Source: Diprion similis
Taxonomy: Eukaryota; Arthropoda; Insecta; Hymenoptera; Diprionidae
DNA: 64,000 bases
Reading direction: 5' to 3'
NCBI RefSeq assembly: GCF_021155765.1
Contig: NC_060107.1
Coordinates: forward strand, 13,068,501 to 13,132,500
Shown here: positions 1 to 10,689 of the stretch, one piece after another
Layout of the letters: each line of letters begins with the position of its first letter
How positions within the stretch are numbered: the first letter of the stretch is position 1
Notes under the pieces: model-generated
What the model was told of the DNA's origin: nothing
Databases searched by the model: none
Seen by the model: the letters and a program-made list of their open reading frames with translations, nothing else
Program-made: the position numbers and the translations under genes

Positions 1-2397
1 TTCCGTCCCCATCTTCCTTCTCTTTAAGTTTTCTACGTTGTTGAAAATTTATTCTTATATACCGACCAACGATTCACCGATAAAAGTGAAAGACGTTATG
101 TTTTTCTTCCGGTTGATCAAACGCCTAAGCGAGGAAAGATTTCAGGATTTTCCTTGAATGCTGGTTGTACATGGTGTATACCTATAGGTATGTGGGTTAT
201 ACATAAATGGATTAAATGTGGAAGGATATACGTGCCCTTGCATTTTTATTGATCCACTAAAGGTAAGTGCTGAAATTTTATAGTTCACAAGAGGGCGGAA
301 AGCGGCTGGTAAGATTTGGTAAATTTATTACCTCCATTATTTTTCACCTCGAGCTTCGTATAATACGGATTGTTTTAACATCCCGAAGTAAAACAATCGC
401 CAAATCAATTTTATCCCCCGGTCCCGACTCGACTCGTAGCTTACCGAACTTTGGTAAAAAAAAAAAAAGAAAAAAAAAATAAAGTAAGGAGAGAAGTATA
501 AAAAGAGGGTACAGGAAGAGAAAGAGAAGGAGGTCTGTAGAAGTTCCGTTCGAATTAAAGTAAATTCCTTCGATCTTGGGACCGAAGCTCGCTCGTTGGC
601 TTGTGACCCGTCAGCAGGATTTCGCTCTCGTTCCTCGCCCCTTCCGTCGATCGTAAAATTAATTTTGGAAAGCCAGTTGAAGTGAGCAGGTCGTAAGCCG
701 AAGCTTAGGCAAGAATTTCCATGATCCACTGAAGCCAATCGGGAGAGCTGTAATACGTATACCTATCCTGCACCTACCCATCTTCCATCTTCGCTGACGC
801 CATGCCGCCGTTAAGAAAGCGCGACCAATAGTCGTGACGAATACAGGAGAAGAGATGCACTCTGTGCCAGGCGGTAACCTGTTTCCCTTGATCCCACGAC
901 TGATCTAAGATTTGATCCCAAGAATCGTTTCGTTCAACTTTAGAGTTGGCGTGCAGAAGCGATGAGGGTCTGATCATCATCGTCATTTCCATTTCGGCAA
1001 GTCTCGTGAAATTCGAGAAGTAATCATAGAGATAAAGTAATAGTAACGAGAAGTAGACCAAATTCCTCTTGTACGATCGTATATGATTGAGCAAGGTAAT
1101 GATAAACATATAGAGCGAGACTAGGTTTCGCGTTTTTTCACGTAGCACGAAATTGAGGTTAGGATCGTGCAACGTTAGATTTTTTTATAACAGCGCATGC
1201 GCGGAGTACAGAAAATGCCATTTTTTACTTCTATGGTTTGATTCCGAAATTAGCTCCCAGTCTGTCGATAATCTTTTGTTGATTTCAAATTCATCAATAA
1301 ACAGCGGCCATTTTGATTCTGTACGAAATTGGGATTTGCCTGTCGAATTTCGTAAAAAAAAAGAAACGTTTTCCTCGATATCGTGAATGCACAATGGTCG
1401 GAGGTCATTTGACGCCAAACACTTTTTTTATCGGAGAAACAATTTTCATATCAAATATATGACGAATACTTTCTCATTTTCAAGAATTGAGCCCACCAAT
1501 ATTACTTGTCGTGTATAGATACGTGTATTGCAAAACGAAATCGGTATCATTGCTTCTTGTGGTAAAAGATTCGCTACGTTTCACAATAAACTAAAGGCGA
1601 GCCTAGTTCAGTTTCAATACAATAATGCGAAGGGTTATCAGGCATCGCGAAGCAGTCGCGAGCAATTTCTGTTCCATTTTATTATACTTACTCGCCATGG
1701 CATTACAAGGGTAGAGGGAAAAACACGGGCTCGATAATCGCTCGGATAAGTATCTCCAGCCTTTGCTTACATAAAGATTGTATGTATAAACTTAAGCTTG
1801 CACGTTTACCTTTTCCTTTTTTCCCCTTTCGTCGATCACATGAATTTATAATTTTCTTATAGCAAAAAATACTGTAACAAGAATCCCTGCACATGTTCAT
1901 CGAACTTTAATTTCTTGTCCATCGTAGATAATCGGAAAGTTTTTAGCGGGACGATCAAGTGTTTCTGAAGAGCAGGTTAAGGATTTTACGGCTTGTCTGA
2001 TAAACCATTTTTTTTTATTGATGTTCGACGATTCATTGACTTCGCTAATTGCGGAAGTAAAGCCACCCTGCTTCCTAATTAGTGAAACGTGGCAACGGTT
2101 TCAGTAGGATAGGTAGACAGGCATGATGCTCTGAAACCCTGTCAGAATGGTTCAATAGTTTCTAAAAACATATAATTAATAGGTATATATATATATATAT
2201 AATTAGTTATCTACATGTATAAGCATTACACCACTCTGATGGAATAATTACAAAAATTTCAAACACTTCATCATATTAATTGGGTGGAAAATTTTAATCT
2301 TCGTCGTGTAATTCCAATGTACGATAATACTTGGAATATCACCTAAAATATTCACACAATGTCACTGTCTCACTTTGGACATTCATCATGCTGTTAC
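1..2397. other. mostly gene-free left edge
   Basis: No convincing complete gene is visible here. A dispersed repeat copy lies at about 1122-1240. Two further minus-strand segments could be 3' exons of the membrane-protein gene to the right: 1964-1893 (24 codons, strong pyrimidine-rich acceptor, weak GTGCAG donor) and 1760-1692 (23 codons, weak acceptor, strong GTAAGT donor). Both are open and keep phase 0, but I cannot link them with confidence. A minus-strand open stretch around 780-960 with several tryptophans is also possible coding sequence. Confidence 0.3.
1122..1240 (+). repeat. dispersed repeat, copy 1
   Basis: About 115 bp resembles 57166-57285 in the same orientation. Shared blocks include GAGGTTAGG, GCGCATGCGC and AGTACAGAAAA, followed by a CCATTTTTTACTTCTA / CCACTTTTACCTTCTA block. 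I judge about 80 % identity by eye. The family is not recognised, and no terminal repeats or target duplication were found. Confidence 0.5.
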
Positions 2398-5300
2398 TGC
2401 GTTTCCATCGCGGTAAAAAACTTTTGGCGATCTTGATTTTCGCCACTGAGACTGCGGCGCCTGTGCAAGAAAAAAGTATGTCTGAGCCGATTGACTTAAG
2501 TGTCTCGGAGAAAAGGTCTTCAATTAACTATAACAATAGGTAAGACGGTTTTTCTATGAGAGACAAAAAATGAAGAGAATTACTCGCCTTACAACAATGT
2601 CTTACCTCTGGTCTGAGCAGTTTGTTGATGCAAGATATTCTGCTATTCATTATTTCAATCTCGAGACGCTCTTTCCATAACTGTTGAAAGCATCGGAGAA
2701 ACAGTTTATTGTTAATAGTAATTTGTTTCGAATTCTTAATGTAATCGGTGGTTCGTTCTACTTAAACGTAAAACTAAAACGTACCGTTTTCTTGGCCTTT
2801 TCTTGAAACACGTCAGTTTGCTTCAACTGAAATTAATTTTATCAATATTTAGTGTGTGTATTCACACCTTAGGTAAACGTCTTTCGACAAATGCATGCTG
2901 AGTGTAGAACTCACGTGTTTGTGAATGCAGTTATAAGCTGGCCTTATATCCAATACACTCTCTTTTCTAGGCAATTTCTGTAAAAGTTTGAATATTCAAA
3001 ATATGAAGACACGGTTATTTTTACTCTTGTTATTTTTTTCCCCATTTTTGTTAAATTACTCACGTTACCAGTATCCTCTTGTAACTCTTGGAAAAGATTC
3101 TCATTCCTACGCATCGTACGTAAGCTCTGAAAACAATTATTGCATTAGGTACCATTAAGGTTATCGACGCTTTCCAACTTCCAGATTCTGAAGGAAAACC
3201 CCGAACCATGAGAATAGGAAGTTATACGGAGAGCCGCACGTGTCGAAATCTCCGGTTAATCAGACTGCGTGATTTTCGACTTGTATGGAGTTTATCGTAT
3301 AATCAAGCTATTACCTCTGTAGACAATGACTAATTAGCGCGTTATGAAATACATTCGAATTCCCAAACGTCTCTGTAATTATTTCCGGCCGTGCTGCCCT
3401 TTCTTCGGATCCGTCAGAGGAAATAGCCTGAGAAAGAGTGACGGGGGCGAGAAGAGAGATAGAGACGAGAAGGGGGATGAGAGGAAATGGAAAGGGAAAG
3501 GGACGGGACGGGATGGGATGGGATGGGAAGGGAAGAGCAGAGCTTTTCTCCACCGTAAACTTCAATTCAAAGTAACTGTTATCTGATAATTATAAAGTTG
3601 CATCGTTACTTAGGGCGAACCAGTACCTCCACAATAGATGCCAAAACATTCGAAAAGTTTCACTTCAAACGTGAGTAATTAGCATACTGGGTAACCGTAA
3701 TCCGTAACGCAACGTTAACGGGCGAGAGGAAAACTAAAAAGAAATAAAAAAAATTCGAAAGTACGAAGAAATTAGAAAACACTATATATTCTTTTGAAAT
3801 TATTCTCAGATTCGCCTCGACGTTTCAATTTGTTTGAATATCGTTTATATAGATTTGAAAATCAGTACTCACGATCATTGCCGAAGCGATTAAGAGAGCG
3901 GCAAACATGCATATGATAAACGTTATCATTCCACATGGAGGATTCAGGTGAAAAAGATAGCGAAGATCGTTGTCTCGGGATTTCAGCTGATATGACTGTA
4001 AAACAGGAAATCATTACAAGAATGGCCGTTCAAAACAACAGTAGGAATTAAGAAGAAAAGACCAAGTGCTAAATCGTGACAGGGTGAAAGAGGTGTGGAG
4101 TTATCATGGAAATGAACTGGCTTGGTTTGAAATTCATAGGAGTCTCGATTTAATCTTCGTCGGATCGTGACGCAATGCGACTCGATGTGAATTACTTGGT
4201 CGCAACACGAGAAAGTGGTTGCTGTGGGGTGGCGATATGAATGTAAGTGTTACACCTTGTGTTATCGAGTGTCGTAAAACGTGGAACGAGAAACGTCGAT
4301 TTCTTGGAAGAAGGTTGCAGGCCCTTTTCGGAAATCACGCTTGACCCTTTTCCCAACCCTCAAAGATTCTTATCCTTCCCCGAAATAACGTGTTTGCATT
4401 GCGAAATGCTTCGAAAGCACGTCTCACGTGACCACCGCACCGTGTGTCTCTCGAGCTTTTACAAGAAGGCTTCTGCAGCAAACTTCGCACCCTTTTGTCA
4501 CCGCCATTTATCGGACAGGTTTATTACGCTAACGGGGGTATTTTTACAGTGTTCACACTCCCTAGATCACTCCTGAGATAATATTACGCCAACCCACCCG
4601 ACACGGTTATTCGCATTTATCTATTCATATTAGAAGATTAAAACTAACGGCGAAAGCTCGAGTTGCAAATCGAGATTAACACGAACCCTTAACCCATGGT
4701 GGCAATGGCCATGGGCTGCCGTTAACCTTCGTTAAGGAAAGATAACGCGCTTTTTTATCTGATACGGCAAATGGACACGAGTTTTCTAAACACGGCTATT
4801 TTCCGCGGCATTTATTAGATCGCACATCTGCCTACTGATATAATCACTTTGTTTATTTTCTTCGTGACACGTAGTTTTTTATTTTATTTTATCTTTTCCA
4901 TACTGCACCAATTTTACCAGAGAATCCAAGCTGTACGGTGACGAATAGCAAAACGTAATCCCTGTCGCATCCATTTTTTCATCACTTTTACTCTTTAATC
5001 ACTTACGAATTTTTATCTATCGCTCACGAATTCACGATCTATTCTTTTCCATGACGAATGCCAAAACGCAACACTTCAATTGTCCGTACACCTATATCTA
5101 CGGATAATTCCGCTCACAGTTTTTACCGCGCACGCAAACTTTCAACTTTCATTCATTCGTCCATTAGTAACGTGCCATTAGGGGTTCGCATAATGGTTGC
5201 GGAAATTCAGTTTCATTTCAAGAGTATATAATCATTTCCAAGCAGAAGGCACGAATAACCAATGGGGTGAAACTTTCGGCAGACGGTCATTCTTCACCCT

Positions 5301-8300
5301 GTGCGCCTTGGTGCTACTCGATCAAAGCTTCAGCGATTTTCAAATTTTATCGATAATAAATATTAAATTTGAAACGACATTTGTAACCGAAACCTTTTAG
5401 AAAACGATGCTGATTTAATACTCCAAAGATAAAAATTTTAACACAATAATCGCGAATAAAAATGTGCGACAAACGATTATGCTCGTGCCGGCAAAAGTCA
5501 GCGATGTCTAACGTCGATCCAGAAATACTCAGGAAGCTGGAAGAGGGTTATAAATTATTAACGAACAGCGACAGCCCGTCGCTCCTCAAGAAATATCTGA
5601 CACGCGAGGTGTTTGATAAGCTTAAAAAGCGCAAAACATCCTACGGATCTACCCTCTTGCACGTCATTCAGTCCGGTGTAGAAAATTTGGACTCTGGAAT
5701 CGGGATCTATGCTCCGGATCCCGAGGCCTATACCGTGTTCGCCGAATTGTTTGATCCAATAATTGAGGATTACCACGGAGGCTTCGGTCCAGAGGACATC
5801 CACCCCCTTCCAGACTGGGGCAAGCCCGTTGACATGGGGAACTTGGATCCTTCGGGAAACTATGTGATATCGACCAGGGTACGCACAGGACGATCCCTCG
5901 ACGGCTATCCGTTTAATCCGAGCATGAGCGAGACTCATTACTACGAGATTGAAAATAAGGTATGCGAAAAATATTTGGATAAACTCTTGAGTATCCAATT
6001 ATGCACTTTGTGTCTATAAGTACCGTCTGAAGCTTTGGCTCTGACAAGTTTGACCAACAATAATAGAAATGGGAAGAATTATGTAAATATACTGTTGTTG
6101 AGAGGATACTTGAGCCTAAGAGAAGTGTTGATGCGCTAAATAATTCGTTTCTCATTACGGTTTGAGGACTGTTCGCGTGTTTCTTGACGTAAATAAATAG
6201 TCCTTGAGTGAAAAGGTTCGGAATGTTTAGCCTGATTTCATGTTAAACGCTCGTTCCAAGGTGACAGATGCTTTCGGTAAATTGGAAGATGACTTGAAGG
6301 GGCAGTATTATCCGTTGGTAGGAATGGAGAAGGACGTGCAGAAGAAGTTAATCGACGATCATTTCCTCTTCAAGGAAGGCGATCGATTCCTGCAGTCGGC
6401 CGAGGCCTGTAAATACTGGCCAACGGGTGAGGCACCCTCAAGTCTTTTATGCATGTATATCTAATAACTCGCGAGTCCGTCTGAACAGTTTTAACTTCGC
6501 TGTCAGACCGAGGCAGGAATAGACTTGACGTTAATTTGCTTCTGCTGCGCGAACGTCTAGACTGCAGTGATTACGCGAGAATAACCATTATGAATGGAAA
6601 CGGGGGCAGCTTCAGTCGCCGGAATAGATCTGAATAGATCAGCGGCTGAACCCCGGATGTATAATGTACATCTCTACAGTAAATGACTAATTTTTACAGG
6701 CTAAAAAGCCTTCGAATAGTGATTCAGCCGTATTTACTACTGACACCATAATATCTGACTTATTGCCGGGAGTAACTGACGTCATTTAATCGGAGACTGA
6801 TGAAAATGGCGCGTTTGAAGCCCATAGTTGATCACATGTTGAAAAGTAGTCGAAACAAGTACAAAAAAATTTCGATGATTGCCAGATTTTTTTGAATGAC
6901 GTTACGTTTAATTTATATTGATATCTATAGTTTTTGCTTTCACTTTGTCTTTATCTAGACGTTTTTCAATTTTGTGAACATAATGTTGTTACAGCTTCGA
7001 CTTAAGGCTTACTGACAGTGGTTATATGTTGACATAGCTGACTTTGGTAGTATAACTATAAGAGTTCTAGACATAGATTCCTACTACCGACGCTTACCGA
7101 TATTTTTTCCGTCGGTAAGTGTCGATAGTAGGAATCTAGAACTCTTATAGCGATACTATTGACTTTCTATCAATTAGAAGTAAAATTTTTCACGTGATAT
7201 CGTTATGCCGTCTTTGATTAGTCAAACGATAGTCGCCATCTCGAGGAGTTTACTACTTGATAAAGTTGTCTCGTAGAACTTTTTTAACTAGAATCATAAT
7301 TGAGTCTTGTAAATAAGTTTGAAGGAACTTGAACATTGATCTTTTTTAGGTCGGGGAATATACTTGAACAAGTCGAAGACTTTTCTGGTTTGGTGCAACG
7401 AAGAGGACCACCTGCGAATAATTTCTATGCAAGAAGGTGGTGATTTGGCAGAAGTATACGCTCGGTTAGTACGAGCCGTTACGGCGCTCGAGCGAAACCT
7501 AAAGTTTAGTTGGAACGAGAGGATCGGATACCTCAACTTTTGCCCAACGAATTTGGGGAGCGCAGTGCGAGCTTCGGTGCACGTGAAGCTGCCAAAGTTG
7601 TCGGCGAACCTTGACCGATTTGAGGAAATCGCAGGGATGTACAACCTCCAGGTAAGGGGAACCAGAGGCGAGCACTGCGAGGGAGAAGGCGGCGTCTACG
7701 ATGTCAGCAACAAGCGGAGGATGGGATTGACCGAGTACGAAGCTCTGATAGAAATGAGAAACGGCGTCCTCGAGATGATCAGGCTCGAAAAGGAAGCCTG
7801 ATCTCACGGATCATGCGCGTCTCAGACTCATCATTTATACCCACCCTCCATGAATGTATCAAGTCAAAGGACTCCCGCTACTTCCTTATTCATTTCTCCA
7901 TTCACCAGGGTTCCCTGAGCACGACACAATGCTCTTCAAGTACGAACAAAAAAATGTAAAGAAAAAAAAAATAAATAAATAAAAAAAAAAAGAAATAGAA
8001 AAACCGTTGAACAAATGCTTTGATTATGCTACCCGTGCATCGTACTAGAATCCTGATGTTTTTTTATTTTTTTGAAACCGATACGCAATAATAATCCTGA
8101 CGAAGGTGCTCCATCTCTATACATTTAATACCGTCTTCCATATTAAATTACATCTCAGAGTGAAACAGCTTTCTTGGGCGCGTAGACTTGATGTATAATT
8201 GACTGAAGCTGCAAACTGCCAGACGCTCTTCGTTCGGAAGTTTGAATGTAATTTCCGAAGCGGGGAGTTTCAAAGTCGCCTCGTCTGACGAAAGTGAACA

Positions 8301-10334
8301 CAGGAAATTCGGGGAGTATTCTTCTGTAGTTTCCCCCACCGGATTTATTTGATAGAACGTCCATATATTACCGAGAATGGCAATTGTGGTGGTGCTTGCA
8401 TTCATTCATTCATTTTTTTTTTTTTTTTCTTCAAGTCACATTATTTAAATTTATCCCGGAAATAAAATGTCCACATTTTTTTCTCTCGACCGGAACATAA
8501 CCGTGAAACTTTCACATAGGATTCTCTCCTTGAACAGAAATATCGTTCTTTCAGAGCAACGATATAATTGATGAAATGAAGTCGGTAGCCGTATTTAACT
8601 ACTTTCATACAATTTCTTTTATTTTTGTCGAAACGACTCAAGTTTTCCACGGAGTGCTGATAATTTTTCACCAGAAGGGGAGTGTAACTTGGGGTAAAAT
8701 AAAAAAAAAAATAAAAAACAAATTTGGCTCTTACTACTTGAAAAGTTTTCCGATAAATGTTGTCTAAATTGCTCCTCTGTCTCAATGCGAAGCATCCCAA
8801 GGGTGCTTTGCAATTTTGATTTGACTTTACAAACCTTCTCGCCGTATAATCGAACACGCGTACGTGATATCGCGCCAACGATTTTTTGGGGAAAAATATT
8901 CTAACTCATCCCTTCAACGTGGTTCTCTAGTCAATCCAAAGCCCTTGGCTGTATATGAGACTTGGATTGTTGTTAACAGCAATGAAGTCAACCTCCTTGT
9001 TGAATATCAGATCAGATTATCAGCCAAAAACTGGAGAGCCAGCTTTATAAAAATTGGATTTTTAACATAGCGCTTATGGTCACAACTATTTCATAAAATT
9101 CATGGACCTTGACAAAAGACGAGATAATGGTTGCTGCAATATGTGCAAAAGTAAAAAATGTCGTAAATACTCAAATGAAATTTGAGTATCGTGAATCGTA
9201 TTTGCACATAACCTGCATTCACTTATTAGTAATAATTACAATCTATTATACATTGAGATATATGAAAGTAATGAAACTATATACTCGATATTACCTGTCT
9301 CTACCGATAACGAAAGTCAAATGAAAAACTATGAAGAGCACTCTGTTAATAAAATTACAATAAACCACCATCCAAAATTTTCAACATTTAGGAATTTTTG
9401 TTTCGTGCATTTTTCCAATAACTTCAATGTAAATTATAAACTTTTTAAAAAGGATGTTCTATTGACTCCGGAGTCAGTAAACAACCATATTGATGTAAAT
9501 ATAGCAATATTTTTTCAAAAACAGTCTTAAGAAGTCGAAAAAAAAATTATTGGTACAAGTATCAGTCCCATATACTAATTGAAACAAAGATAATAGTTTT
9601 ACTCACGCAATTTGTTATATACTCAAAATAATTATCTTAAGGGGTTGTCCTGGTTCATTTCTCGTTGACGTTTACATCTCCAAATATCGAAGTCCGCGTA
9701 TCTCAAACGCGAAACAGTTCACAACAGCCCAATTCTATACGCAATTCCTAACAAAAACATTCCAACGTATTTTTATTTGACACAGAAACAGAGAAAAATG
9801 GTATGAATTCTACGAATTTCCTATTGCGATTTCGTCAAATAAAATAAATTCGATTATTTCTATTCAGAATTCCCTATAGAATAAAGCTGTTGCGCCCTTT
9901 TTCACGTTTGCGATACCTGGACTTCAATATTTCGAGACATACACGTCAACGTCAAAATGGACCAGGACACCCCTTCAGCATAATTTCCCACGACTCCCTA
10001 TCAGTTAATAGTCCCTGGAAGAATCAATGAAACCGACTCCAATACAGACCAGACAAAGAATTAAAATTAAACTTCTCGCGTCATTCCAGTATAGCTATAT
10101 ATATATACTGCATAATACATCATAGTTTCAGGCTAGTCGCGACGACTTCATTGAATAATTTGCCAATGGCACGTCAATAAGTAGCAAATCTCCAGCCCGT
10201 CTTGTCAGCATGAAAAGGTTAATTTTCACGTACATCGAATGGAGTCCTATTCTACGCCACGAACTGTCCCACTGGGAGGAATCCTTGGGATGGACGGTGA
10301 ACTCGTAAAGTGGCTCGGCCAAGGTCCGGTCCAT
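2398..10334 (-). CDS. unrecognised multi-exon type II membrane protein (partial model)
   Basis: Five minus-strand exons join without a stop, all in phase 0: 10334-10230 (35 codons, starting at an ATG), 3995-3873 (41), 3126-3064 (21), 2680-2606 (25) and 2460-2398 (21). Four have pyrimidine-rich or TTTTCAG-like acceptors, and their donors include GTGAGT and GTAAGA. Exon lengths are all multiples of three. The predicted product has about 60 polar residues, one hydrophobic segment ([20 protein letters not shown], about residues 57-76), then a charged, probably extracellular or lumenal region with a basic RKSR stretch that could be a furin-type site. The first donor (GTGAAA) is the weakest link. 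The frame upstream of the chosen ATG stays open for about 58 more codons, so the start is uncertain. I do not recognise the family. The 3' end lies below 2398. Arginine kinase (+) lies inside the large first intron. Confidence 0.42.
3489..3536. repeat. GGGA/GGGAT-type simple repeat
   Basis: A purine-only stretch of short degenerate units (GGGAC, GGGAT, GGGAA), including three GGGAT units in a row. It creates apparent open frames on both strands that are low-complexity and not real genes. Confidence 0.85.
5504..7801 (+). CDS. ArgK: arginine kinase (divergent)
   Basis: Phosphagen kinase that reversibly moves phosphate between ATP and arginine, buffering ATP in muscle and nerve cytosol. Exons 5504-5959, 6261-6426 and 7350-7801 join in frame to 357 residues, the usual insect length (about 355). 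The N-terminal guanidino-kinase domain contains SGIGIY (substrate-specificity loop) and STRVRTGRS. The catalytic domain has [10 protein letters not shown] (catalytic Glu 225), the reactive Cys 272 in CPTNLGS, and RGTRGEH (Glu 315). The signature normally ends in T (CPTNLGT); here it is S, and the 315 loop reads CEGEGG. Many other positions differ from typical insect arginine kinases, so this looks like a diverged paralogue, although all key residues are present. The ATG at 5504 fits the family. An in-frame ATG at 5462 would add 14 residues rich in Cys and basic residues. AATAAA signals lie near 7970-7985. Confidence 0.95.
7045..7160. repeat. short perfect-arm hairpin in arginine kinase intron 2
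   Basis: The arms CTATAAGAGTTCTAGA and TCTAGAACTCTTATAG (7056-7150) and an inner pair around TTCCTACTA/TAGTAGGAA enclose a loop near 7105. Weaker pairing extends outward. It looks like a tiny fold-back element. No target duplication was identified. Confidence 0.75.
7980..9636. other. gene-free stretch after arginine kinase
   Basis: Downstream of the arginine kinase polyadenylation region I see only A/T tracts and short chance open frames. If the minus-strand membrane-protein model is right, this is part of its first intron. Confidence 0.5.
9641..9976. mobile_element. small TIR element, family A copy 1
   Basis: The left end GGGGTTGTCCTGGTTCATTT and the right end AATGGACCAGGACACCCC form imperfect terminal inverted repeats, which continue inward over a TTGACGTT/AACGTCAA block. 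No coding capacity. The interior and termini resemble the element at 34401-34634, including blocks of the type TTCTAYACGCAAT, CTTCCAACAC/ATTCCAACG and GCTGTTGCGCCC/GCTGTTATACCC. Confidence 0.65.
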
Positions 10335-10585
10335 TGGTCGGTAATTGCAGATAAACACCTCTACGCGTTCTCCAGGGTCCAGTGGGGTCGGGCTTGCTTG
10401 CCTTACACGGAGGTCTTCACGGGCTGTAAACGATCCTGGAAGGACCTCCTGGCGACGGCCGAATGTCCTCGTTGAAGTCGTCGAAGACCGTGCGTGTCGC
10501 CCGGGTTCTCATTGGTACGGGCATCCGTTTCTTCAAAATGAACGGGCATGGCCTACAATTCGCATTCGAACAACAGGTAGTAGCG

Positions 10586-10587
<2 letters not shown>

Positions 10588-10615
<28 letters not shown>
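10588..10615. repeat. (GA)n microsatellite
   Basis: About 14 uninterrupted GA units. On the minus strand this is a (CT)n pyrimidine tract just 5' of the GC-rich island that holds the putative first exon of the membrane-protein gene. Confidence 0.95.
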
Positions 10616-10618
<3 letters not shown>

Positions 10619-10689
10619 TCCCCGAGGCGGATTCCCAGGACTCTGTAGCCACAACATTACGTACGAGATAAGGTGCTCGTGGATTTTCC

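Noticed and set aside
3311-3586. Open frames on both strands across the GGGAT stretch
   Set aside because: Low-complexity repeat translation (Pro/Phe-rich one way, Lys/Gly-rich the other).
4247-4576. 109-codon plus-strand frame upstream of arginine kinase
   Set aside because: No domain or homology recognised, and the sequence reads as promoter-proximal DNA.
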